Source: Amoebophrya sp. A120 (lineage: Eukaryota; Sar; Dinophyceae; Syndiniales; Amoebophryaceae). From it: 64,000 nucleotides of DNA. Made by a program: the position numbers and the translations under genes. The notes beneath the pieces were generated by a model, which saw nothing but the letters and a program-made list of their open reading frames with translations, was not told where the DNA came from and did no database searches. Below, one piece after another: positions 10,295 to 19,430 of this stretch; positions within the stretch are counted from its first letter, which is position 1, and the number at the start of each line of letters is the position of its first letter. The stretch spans positions 14,818,142 through 14,882,141 of the forward strand of contig CAJINV010000001.1 in the NCBI GenBank assembly GCA_905178155.1, given 5' to 3'.

Positions 10295-11248
10295 TTAGAA
10301 AGGATCATCCTTTCCCTCGATATCACTTGCTGACTTCTGAAACCTCCCAAATATTCTGCGAATTTCTGCCAAAATAGCGTCGGCCTCTCTCTCAGGGCTG
10401 TATTGACACGACAGTGACACGTTGAGCAAAACATCATGATGTTCTGCATTCGAGACCACCCTATCTGTCGTGTCTCGGACCATGATCTGCGCGCCATCGC
10501 GGCAGACCAGCGACGCAGTTGAGTTCTCCGTGGACCTTGAGCTTGAACCTCTTCTCTTCCCTACTAGCGATGACACCACTGTTTCGATGTTCTTCAAGCA
10601 GGCTTTGTACTTCTCAACACCCATCGTCTGCTGCCGCCCCGTTTGCCTGCCGCGCTGAACGATGCGTTCTCTAACACAGGAAAAATCAGCCAGAAAAACG
10701 ATCACGCGAGCGACGCTGTAGCCCGCGTCCGCGATGCACTGCAACCGTTCGAAACTGTCGGCCGTGGAAAAAGTGAACGGCAACATGACCGACCGTCCCT
10801 CCGCCACCGCTTGTGCGAGCATCTGTTCCTTGAACTTGGCCGCGACCGGTTTCATAGCTTCGAAAAGACGCGTTGGATCTTCGCCATGATCACCCCGCTT
10901 TGCTGCTATTTCCTCCTGCCACTGGCCGTGGACGTCGCGCATCAAATCGCCGTCGAAGTCCACGAACTGCGAACCCTGGTCACTCTCCAGAAACTCCTTC
11001 CGATACGCAGATTTCCCGCCGCCGGCAGGACCGAGGAGCAAAATCGCCTCCCGACTACAGCGCGCGGTGTTGTACGCAACCGCCCGTTTCCAGGCTCTTC
11101 CCTCGTCCTCCGTGAAGTCACGAATGCTCGTCATCTTTTTGTTCCCGAAGTCGCGTCCAGGTTGGGGAATAGGTCTCGACGCTGCCACAAGTAGATCAAC
11201 TGTTGTCGTAGTGTACGTGTTGGTGTTGTCGTCCCGGAGGCGGCCCAT
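10295..11248 (-). CDS. P-loop NTPase, small-molecule/polynucleotide kinase-like (zeta-toxin-type fold)
   Basis: A single exon of 317 codons. A clear Walker A motif GPAGGGKS lies at about residues 73-80, followed by an acidic FVDFDGD segment near 96-102 where the catalytic or metal-binding Asp of this kinase class sits. A helical region (FKEQMLAQAVAEGRSVMLPFT) and a strand with GYSVARVIVFLADFSCVRERI follow, typical of the AAA_33/zeta-toxin-like P-loop kinase group that phosphorylates nucleotides, sugar nucleotides or polynucleotide ends. The substrate cannot be told, and nothing indicates that it is a toxin. The Met at 11248 gives a longer protein; an alternative start MTSIRDF at 11134 begins just before the folded domain and may be the real one. 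No signal peptide or membrane segment. Confidence 0.8.
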   Translation of the reverse strand: MGRLRDDNTNTYTTTTVDLLVAASRPIPQPGRDFGNKKMTSIRDFTEDEGRAWKRAVAYNTARCSREAILLLGPAGGGKSAYRKEFLESDQGSQFVDFDGDLMRDVHGQWQEEIAAKRGDHGEDPTRLFEAMKPVAAKFKEQMLAQAVAEGRSVMLPFTFSTADSFERLQCIADAGYSVARVIVFLADFSCVRERIVQRGRQTGRQQTMGVEKYKACLKNIETVVSSLVGKRRGSSSRSTENSTASLVCRDGAQIMVRDTTDRVVSNAEHHDVLLNVSLSCQYSPEREADAILAEIRRIFGRFQKSASDIEGKDDPF

Positions 11249-12222
11249 GCTTCTGGTAGATGTGTTTGAAGCGTTAATATTTCAGATCTGACAGGCACTA
11301 ACAGTTGGAGTAGGAGCGCGGGCTGCGGTACTAGAACGGAAAGTTTAGCTTTATTTTCACCTTTCTTTGAGCTCCTCCTAAGTTGTGCCAATAGCGTGTG
11401 CTTCAGCTTCTCATGGTGAAATACATCTATTGATAGTGAGCGACTACTAGCTCCCTCTTTCCTGCTAGGCGTCTGAAGGAAGTCCTCTGGTACAAAGAGG
11501 CGCGGAACAATATGTAAAGTGTGTATGGAGGCAGTTATTCAAGAAGTTTATGAACGAAGTAAGAGTCTTGCAGCTTTCAATTTTCTGCGCGATCATCAAC
11601 ATCATGGTTGTTTTTATATTTTGTTTGTTCTTTGCTACTCGCTAAGCTGCGCCGCCCGAAAATGTCAGTGACCACTGTTTCTTCCTTGGCGCTGCCGTAG
11701 CGGAGACGTCCGCTCTTTTTTGCTGGCGATTATCGTCACTGCAGCCATCGTGGCTGAGTGAAGTTTTATTGTGTTCTACTTCGCTTACAGTTGTGCCATT
11801 TGTTTTTTCTATATCATATGCAGTTCTTCTTGGAATCTATCGAAACGCACGAGCACAGTGATTACTGGCCCGTCATCATCATCCTAGTACTTTTGTCTCC
11901 CGTGTTGATAGTGATTTGCTTCCGATTAGAAAAAGCAAATGGAGACACATGTATGAAGAGAGGTACTTTGAAAGTGGAGGAAGGACTAGCGAACATCAAC
12001 TCTTATGTTCGTAAACCATGTCTCGTCATTATGTGTCAGTGTAGGCAAAACAGGACTTTGTGTGTATTAGCTAGGCACACTGTATTGTTAATTTCCCTTG
12101 GAGCAAACCTCGAGCCTAAGGAGCCGCGGGGAAATGCTAAGGATATTCATATCATTTTTGGGGCTGCATACATGAAAGTTTGATTTTGGAATCTTGATAG
12201 AGGACCACCCTTCCCTTATCTC
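11249..12222. other. Intergenic region
   Basis: No gene supported on the minus strand. A plus-strand frame at 11758-12183 contains a hydrophobic stretch but no other coding sign and is not called. A small dyad CAGCCATCGTGGCTG lies at 11742-11756. Confidence 0.55.
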
Positions 12223-14937
12223 CTACATTTGTGCGTCAACCGGCGCGGCGCCGGAAACTACTCGCATGTCGTCCATAGCCAACACGCAGGGATTGAAGTT
12301 CTTCAGTATTTGCCGCCAGGTTTCCGTCACGGATCGGGTCTGTTTCTTGCAGGTGGTGTTCAGCGACGTGCACGAGGAGCTACTCCGCGCACCAGTTGTG
12401 ATCGCACCGACCTGTGTCGCTCCGTTAATATCTTCCGCATCTTCTTCCACGAAGACGAAGAGGCTTGCGCCCTGTGGCACCTTACTTTTTGAGAGCAGAA
12501 TTCCCACGCAGGTCTGCAGATCCGTTTTGTTGCGCGCCTCCGGCTGCAGGGGCGTCCCGCCGCCGATCTGGTGGATTGGCAGAAAGAGCGGCCCGCTGTT
12601 GGCGTCTCCCCCGTCCAGGGCCGCCAGCTGATCCGTGAACTTCCGCCCGACCGAGAGAAAGGGCACGAACAGCCGCTCCGGACTGTTCACCGCCTGTTTC
12701 TGCGCCCAACTGGTGGCGTACATGCTCAGCCACGCGAACCGCAGCGGCTCCCAGGTGAAAAACTCCACGTCCAGTTGCGGCAGGCACTTCGCGAGCGCGG
12801 CGCTGACAATCTCCAGGCGCTCTTCGAGTCGCAGCGGCTTCTCCACGCGGATCAACACCACGCGGCGGTGCAGGTTCTCCAACGATTCGAACGCGAACTG
12901 GTCGAGGTGCAGCTGGGCGCCGAAGCGCGCGATGGCTTCGGGCCGGAGGTTGTCGGTCGGACGGCCCTCCATGCGGTGGTCTGCGACTGTCCACTTGTAC
13001 TCGGCGGTTGGTAGGAAAATGTCCAGGTCGAGATGCGCGTCCTGATGTTCTTGTTCATCGGAAACAACATCCACAGTGCGCAATTCCTCATCCAGCAACA
13101 AGGAACCGCCGCGGTCGCTACCCGGAGTGGAGGTCGAGGCCGAGGAAAGATGCTCGTGGGCGTTATCTTCTGTGACTGTGCCCGAGAACGTCTTTGCTAC
13201 TCCTGTGGTCGTTGAGGGTACTAACAGATGATTCGGCGCTTCTTTCTCTGTTGCGATGAAATCGCACAGCTCTGCACCGTTGTGCGCTCCTTCGGTGCAC
13301 TCTTCTTTCCGCCAAGTAGATTTCTCGCAGCTAGTACTGGTAGCCCGCTGTTCCAAGAGCGGAGTGGTGTTCTTCCGCAGTTGACCAGCGAGGACCATCG
13401 GGTAGGCAAGCGGCGCATTTTCATGTTTGTTTCCGCCAATGGCAGCAGAAGGGCCAGAAGTAGCGTTTTGATGTGCTACTAGCTCGTCGGGACTACAAAG
13501 AGCAGCTGTGTTTCTGCTTCCGCGCAACGTTGCCGGAAACGCAAGGCGATAATTTCGCCAACAGCGTACAAACGCGACGCCGCAGAAAGCGGCTAGGACG
13601 GTGAGGGCCAAAACACACTTCATCGAAAACAAGAAAGTGAGCAGCGTGTTCCCGCTTGTACTATCACCGCCAGCGTCATCACCCCCGTCATCGTCATCAT
13701 ATGTGATGGACGCGGATCTCCACTGGACAAACTGCACAATCATCGCAATGACGAGAGAACATAACAGGGAGACGAAGGAAAAGGAAATGAATGTGAAGTT
13801 GTCCAGTGCCGCCAGTTCCTCCGGATTGAGTAGCGCGGAAAGTTTCGCCTTTCCGGCACCACCATTTCCGCCCGTGGAGTACTTGCTGTGCTTCGTGCCG
13901 ACGGGAACGACGACGCCGGCGCGCGAAAACCGGTCTCCGATCACATCGATCACCGCCCGGAAGCTGCGGAAAATGAGCACATTTCCGCCCTTCCGGATTT
14001 CCACCGTGTGCCACTGGAAGCCCAGAAAATGCAGCACGCTGCACCAGCGCAGCGTGAAATACAGCATGCCGGTGGGATTCGGCGTTTGCTGCGTGTGGCG
14101 CGTCTCCTCCTCGCACGGGGCGCGCAACACGTTCTGCTTGCGTAGCAGTCGCACGAGCGCCATGTTCGCCGTGCGCTCGTCGCCGTGGTCCGCCATCCGG
14201 TATCAAATGTAAAAATGTCTGGGTCTGGAAACTTGTGATGCTGGGTGGCGTCTCATGAAGAGGCCAGAAGTGCTGGCTCAGCATGACAAATTTCTGAGCT
14301 TGTAGGTGTTGCCTATTCTGCATGACAAATTGCGTCTCCGCATGACAGAAAAATGCGTTTCTTGGGCAACGTACATGACAGATTTAATAGTCATGCCAGG
14401 CAAGCATGACAAACATGCATTCTTCCAGACCCAGACATTTTTACATTTGATATCCGGTTCTGCTGAACGATTCCCACGAGCGACTCTATCAAATGCAAAA
14501 ATGTCTGGGTCTGGAAGAGTTGGAACTTGTGATGCAAACTCTGGAATCCGCAGAAACTTGTCTTGCATGAGCGCCAAAAGCTGTCCATTTCTTGGTCCGC
14601 AAGTAGGAAGTTTCTCATGCGGGACAGGCATCATAAGGCGTGCTGAAAACCTGTGATGCTTTTGCCTGCATCAGACGCCATATGCGTGATCCGAAACATG
14701 CATGACAAATCTCGTAATCTTCCAGACCCAGACACTTTTACATTTGATAGACTCCAGGAAGTAGCGATTGTTCGACGCGCTCGCACTCACGTTAGAGGAA
14801 ACGTCTTGCAGGAGGCCGTAACAGAGACTCGACATCAGAAAAAAGTACATGTAGGAGTCGCCGTACCCATAGTGGTAACCCAGTGCGGCCCCCGCAAACA
14901 GTACGGCTGGAACACCCCCGCCGGCGACGAGCACCAT
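12223..14937 (-). CDS. Multi-pass membrane protein interrupted by two introner elements
   Basis: Coding pieces are 14937-14755, 14481-14458 and 14195-12223, plus one copy of each 5-bp duplication. They sum to 2190 nt (729 aa) with no stop. Removing the two inverted-repeat elements joins FLES to LVGIVQQNRMADHGDE in frame, which shows that the elements behave as introns. The start at 14937 (MVLVAGGG) gives an N-terminal hydrophobic region (AVLFAGAALGYHYGYG and MYFFLMSSLCYGLL). Two further helices follow (FISFSFVSLLCSLVIAMIV; LTFLFSMKCVLALTVLAAFCGVAF). The middle is Ser/Thr-rich and acidic. The C-terminal soluble half begins around VVLIRVEKPLRLEERLEIV and looks folded. The family is not recognised. 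The coding piece between the two elements is only about 34 nt. Confidence 0.8.
14201..14452 (-). mobile_element. Introner element 1 (252 bp, TATCAAATG family)
   Basis: It begins TATCAAATGTAAAAATG and ends with its exact reverse complement; the inverted repeats are 30 bp and identical. It is flanked by the 5-bp duplication TCCGG (14196-14200 and 14453-14457). It interrupts the membrane-protein gene; removing it with one duplication restores the frame. Its interior is nearly the same as that of the element at 32612-32863, also 252 bp, so both belong to one recent subfamily. Several GCATGACAAA boxes lie inside. No transposase is encoded. Confidence 0.92.
14487..14749 (-). mobile_element. Introner element 2 (263 bp, TATCAAATG family)
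   Basis: The ends are TATCAAATG...CATTTGATA with about 32-bp inverted repeats (two mismatches). The duplication is GACTC (14482-14486 and 14750-14754). It lies in the same gene as element 1, only 34 bp away, and its exact removal restores the frame. The interior is related to elements 4 and 5 but has diverged. Confidence 0.92.
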
Positions 14938-15673
14938 TGTTGCAAATTGAGATCGGTCGATTGTCTGAAGGTCTTGTGATCGATGTGTTGAGTAGAGTCT
15001 AGCGGTTGTACATCTCTGGTGGCTTTTTAAAAAGGATTCTCGTCCTATCGCAATATGAGCTCCATCGACCTCTTCCGCCGGGAGACACACGTGCGAGGAC
15101 AGCGGCTCGTTAAAAAAATGTCCCCTGAAAATCACTGAGTCAGACTTCTTGCACGGGCATTTGATTACCCAGTAAATAATTCGACATAGAAGCAGAAGTG
15201 ATTAGTGTCACCAAACGGAAAACATGGACTTTTTTATCACCGTGGGCTCTCGTCAACCAAAACCACACCATTCTTTCCTAGACGAGTGAACAGAAAAAGT
15301 GACACTTTTCATCTATCTGTGCAGACCAAGAACACGCTTTTGCCTCCGCGAGACCAAATTTTATGCGACAACTGCTTGCACGTGAATGATGTTCGCCTTG
15401 TAGATAGCTGTCTTGTTTCATATTACGTGCGCTTCACAGAGCATCAAACATGTCGTAGTACTCGCGGTTCTGCGAGAACCGGGGCGGGCCTCGGCAACCT
15501 GCGGGATACGCAAGAAGATGTCGCACGCAGGCTTTGAAAAAGACCACATGTCCATGATTCTAAAAAGTCGTAAGGGGTGAATGATGACGCAAAGAAGTCA
15601 CTTCCTTGATAGATGTCGTCAACCGGATCAAGCAATTCAACAAAATCACTTTAATCCGCTGTTGTCCAGCACT
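14938..15673. other. Intergenic region with a possible orphan exon
   Basis: No complete gene. On the minus strand around 15446-15520 a frame ending RFSQNREYYDMFDAL then stop looks like a coding C-terminus preceded by an acceptor-like TATCCCGCAG, but I could not connect it to upstream exons. The rest would be the 5' flank of the membrane-protein gene and the 3' flank of Rpn6. Confidence 0.4.
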
Positions 15674-18552
15674 TCAGTCGAAGATTTTCTTCGACAGCAG
15701 TGCCAAACTGTCGATGCAGTCGGACTCATGCTTGATGGTTTCCAGGATGTGCTTGCAGGTTGGTCGCAGTTTTCGTTCCGGGAAGAGTATCAAGTTGCCC
15801 TGGCCCTCGTCTAACGTGCCGGCGAGCTTCTGGTCCAAGATGAGCTGCGAGAGCTTCATCGTGGTTTTGTCGACTCCGAGCTCGATCAGCTCCGCCACGC
15901 GGGACAACTCCACCGCAGAAAAGGGCTCGAGGATCTTCAGCAAGTTCTTCTCGAGAAAAGTGTCGTACAAATCCCGCAAGTGGTACTGGATCACTGGGTC
16001 CTCTACCGGGTGATCCGCGAGGACCTACAATGTTCTTTAGTAATATTAGCTCTCGTCTTCATGATGCACAAGCCACGACATTTTGTAGGTAAATATCTAT
16101 TTTTGATGAAGGCGGTGTCAGCGTTCCTGAAAACGGAAAAACTCAAAATGCTGTGTGCTAGGAAATACAACCCGAGTAACAAGTGAGTCAATACCTTCTC
16201 AAGCTTCTTCAGTGATCTGTCCTCATACGCGGCAGCAATTTTCAAAATTGCTTGCACGGAGTCGTGTCCCTGATAGTTTAGCATGTTCTTTTGCTGCGCG
16301 ATGGTTTTCACGCCCGCAGGCTCGTCCTGCATGATGCGGCACAAAAGTTGGCACCGTAAGGCAGACAGCGCTCTCACGTAGCAGTAGTCCTTGCTGGTAT
16401 GCGTGCTCTCGTCTTTGTTAGCATGAAAGGCCTCGAAAGCCTCGTAAAGGTAGGAAAAGGCGGTCCGTGGGTCCTTTTCCCGCATGCTCACAATGCCTGT
16501 TTTGTGTGGAAAAAAGAGTGGTACACGTACAAGGGAAATCATAAATATCTTCTGTGTTTTTGTTATGAAGTGCCGTCGACCATATTATGCAAGCATGTTG
16601 TAGTAAATGCGTCGACCAAAGATCCTGATACACCTCATACACATATTTCTGTGATGTGTCTATACCGCTCCACAGATCGATTTCTGCTTGAAGCAGTGGT
16701 GGGCAGTGGATGGCATTCGCGTTGGTTTTTGCTGCCGTGAGGGATGCTCGGGCTTTTGGTAGGTTGTCGCAGTTGAAGTTCGCCCGCGTCTCGATGAGGT
16801 GGATTTCGACAAGAAGCATTTTGTCGTCCAGCTGTTTGACCTCCTTCAGTACGAGCTGCAGCAGCTGCAGTGCGCTCTCGTACTTTTTCATATCCACGTA
16901 AATGCTGCATAGCCTCGTTTCCACTCGGTGCTTCAAAAACGTTCGCTGTTCCGCTTTGGCCCAATTTATGCAATCCAGACACAGGTCGGCAATAAGCTGG
17001 TTCAGTTTTCGATTGAGAAAGTAAGTATTGCATTGCGGACGCGTTTCATGACTCTTAGGCTTAGATAGTGACGTTGCAGACCTAAATAGGAGAGGCACGA
17101 AAACATAAGACTTTGAGAACGCTACAAAAAGTATACCTGAGTTGGTTTGTCTCCTTGAATTCGTGAGACGAGATCGATGAGCGTCCTGACTATTTTCGCG
17201 GTTTTCACTTTCGGAAAGTGAATGAAAAGCGGCCGGATCTCCTTGCAAAGTGCCACGAGGTTTTTTACCTGCATGAAACAAATCAATGGAAGACGTGAAG
17301 AAGTCGAAGCGTACCAAAGGTGATGAAAAAATTATAGTCAGAATTCATCAAATCGCACGAAATAGAAACTCATGAGTCCTTTACCTGCTCCTTTTTTGCG
17401 TAGAAGTTCGCGAGCCTGTAGATCGAGAGTATAACCCGCTCAGGTATTAAATTCAGCACGAGTTTGAAAAAAAAGCAACTGCTTTCCTTTTTCGTCTTTG
17501 AAACCGAAAAAAACAACCATCGCCAATTTTGATCAAATTGGAAAGTTGATCCGCGTGCTATGCTGGTCCTCGGAGCTCTCGGACCTGTGAAAAAACCTAA
17601 AATATAACAAAAAAAGCGCACTTTTGGAGATTTTGAAAAGCTAACCACGACGGTGCGGGGTCTCTTTTTCCTTTCGGACCTGTGAAAAAACTACTTTTCC
17701 GGATCCGGCAGAAACGGGCCGGGTTTTTGGGTCCATTCTTGGACCCTTCCCACGGCGGTATGAGGTCGATTGATTTCAGATGTTAACGCCCCCCCTGGAG
17801 GGGGGGTGCTTCCTCATCCAGGTTTTCTTGCAGAAAAAGCTTGCTCTTCTCTTGTATAAAGTGTTGCCTTTCCAAAGATCGAAACCGCGCCGGCACCTTC
17901 GCCATACCACCGGCGGACTTACCGTTTAGGGACACATCAACAAGAGAACTGGAAGACCTTCGGACCAGCTAGCTTAAGAGCTGGGCTTTGAAGTAGCGAC
18001 TTTAAATGGCGACGATTTGAGAAATAGCGGCTCGCTTTTTTTCAAAATATCGCTGAATTTAATTCCTGAGCGGGTTATAGAGAGCTCCAGGTCTTTCACT
18101 TCCTGCTCTGATTCCGGGAGCGGACTGTCAAAAATCAGCTTTCGGTAGGTATCAGAAGGAAAAATCCCCCCTCCCCATATCGAAAACGAAATTTGTGTTG
18201 CTGTATTTGAGTACACAAATCAGGTTTGTATTGCAGAGAAGCACTGCGGCCAGATGCTCAGCTAGATAGGGGCCTATGGGTCTAGTTGTTTAGCATGGCA
18301 AACGGCTCCCCTTTAGGCCCAACAGCATGACAAATCGCTTCCATAGTGGGGCGCAAGCTTCTGCCCTTGTCTCCTTGCAAGACAAATGTGATTTGTGACC
18401 TCAAATCAGCAACACAAATTTTCGGAAACATGCCTTTTCGATATGGGGAGGGGGGATTTTTCCTTTTGATAGTAGGCTTTGATTGCCTTCTCGCCATCCC
18501 CCACGCTCTCCAAGGCGGTGGCCTCATCCAGCGCTGTTTGGTCTACCTCCAT
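15674..18552 (-). CDS. RPN6: 26S proteasome regulatory subunit Rpn6 (PSMD11)
   Basis: Rpn6 is a lid subunit of the 26S proteasome that clamps lid and base together. Coding pieces: 18552-18477, 18144-18085 and 17424-17385 (joined by removing two introner elements, keeping one duplication each), then 17268-17137, 16996-16666, 16496-16195 and 16024-15674 joined by GT-AG introns. The total is 1302 nt (433 aa), close to the usual 420 or so. Recognisable blocks are WAKAEQRTFL, DDKMLLVEIHLIE, NLPKARASLTAAKTNANAIHCPP, the helical repeat with FSYLYEAFEAF, and the C-terminal PCI/winged-helix domain (YDTFLEKNLLKILEPFS, MKLSQLILDQKLAGTLDEGQG). The start MEVDQTALDEA was chosen by alignment with family N-termini. 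The two elements hit the N-terminal helical repeats, yet continuity is exact (IKAY/RKLI and LELS/IYRL). A single-copy essential gene depends on their removal. Confidence 0.95.
17430..18079 (-). mobile_element. Introner element 8 (650 bp, TATAACCCG ends) in Rpn6
   Basis: The inverted repeats start TATAACCCGCTCAGG and run about 28 bp with one mismatch, with weaker pairing to about 46 bp. The duplication is GAGAG (17425-17429 and 18080-18084). It is the longest of the eight. Inside, the phrase CGGACCTGTGAAAAAAC occurs twice (near 17579 and 17672). It lacks the GCATGACAAA box typical of the other elements. Removing it with one duplication joins LELS to IYRL in frame. No open reading frame of note inside. 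Confidence 0.9.
18150..18471 (-). mobile_element. Introner element 7 (322 bp, TATCA plus C-rich arm) in Rpn6
   Basis: The inverted repeats are about 37 bp with one mismatch: TATCAAAAGG, then an A-run, a C-rich tract and CATATCGAAAA. The duplication is GTAGG (18145-18149 and 18472-18476). The internal box GCATGACAAAT is present. Precise removal joins AIKAY to RKLIF in frame. The arms differ from the TATCAAATG family except for the terminal TATCA, so this is a separate family or a distant subfamily. Confidence 0.9.
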
Positions 18553-19430
18553 CTTGATGTCTTTTTTGAAGATGTCGCCTTCCTTTGCTAATGCGTAAGT
18601 AAATCAAGTTTCACTTCGTCAATGAACTACTTAGCTTACATCCCGTTAAAACGTTTTGAGTTTTGAAAAATACTGTCTAAGAACGTAGTACTAGTACGGT
18701 CGCTGGGTAATAACTGAAATGTTGAGCTTCGATATTCAGAGTCGTGGGATCTTTGGATCTTCTAGTTCATTCTTCATCGTACTCGTTGTAGCCGGTGCTG
18801 GAGCTACAACACAATACCAATAGTCTTGTAGCGGTAGCACGGAGTGTGAACAAAAAGCAGATTTTTCGCGCGCCTGCGAGGATTGGTTCAGCCACCAGAT
18901 GAGGACGTAGTTGTCCGGTGAAGATGACATGTGTGTATCGCACGTGTGCTGGCTGGTCTCGGTAATTGGGTGATAGTTGCTATTTTTTGGAGGGTTTAGA
19001 CAAAAACATCTTTGTTGGGCTACTACTGGCAGAAGCAACATCGGGAAAGATACTGCAACTGCAATGATAATTTACTTTGAATGCGAATCAACTTTGAAAT
19101 TCGTGCCGTAAGAATATGCAACGATCACTGATGAAGCTTCTTTGTATGTGCAAAACAAAAAGGGGAATGATAGTGTCCATGAAAAAGATAAAAACAAGCC
19201 GTACTAGGAAATGGAAATTACAACGATCTTAAATTCTTTAGAAGACGACGTGCGTGGTGTCATACACAAGACCTAATTTTTTTAAGAAATTGTAATTGAG
19301 CTAGAAAGCGTACTTCGGCCACAAATGCAGGTCGAGGCGAGACTACCTGCACCGAGGATCAACAGCTAGTTTCTTCAGGAGCGGTTCTTCGAGCGTGGCT
19401 TTTCTCAAGTTTGGAGGAGTATCAAAAAAA
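18553..19430. other. Intergenic region
   Basis: No supported gene. A minus-strand frame of 101 codons (18736-19041) has no domain, membrane segment or splice support. Otherwise AT-rich spacer between Rpn6 and the two-pass membrane protein. Confidence 0.5.

Noticed and set aside
11758-12183. Plus-strand ORF of 141 codons with one hydrophobic stretch
   Set aside because: It would be the only plus-strand gene. Apart from the hydrophobic stretch there is no domain, and a donor-like GAGAG/GTACTT inside makes the frame unreliable.
15444-15635. Minus-strand ORF below the Rpn6 stop
   Set aside because: A neighbouring frame ends more plausibly (RFSQNREYYDMFDAL), but no upstream exon could be joined, so no gene is called.
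18736-19041. Minus-strand ORF of 101 codons
   Set aside because: No domain, no membrane segment, and no splice or start support.
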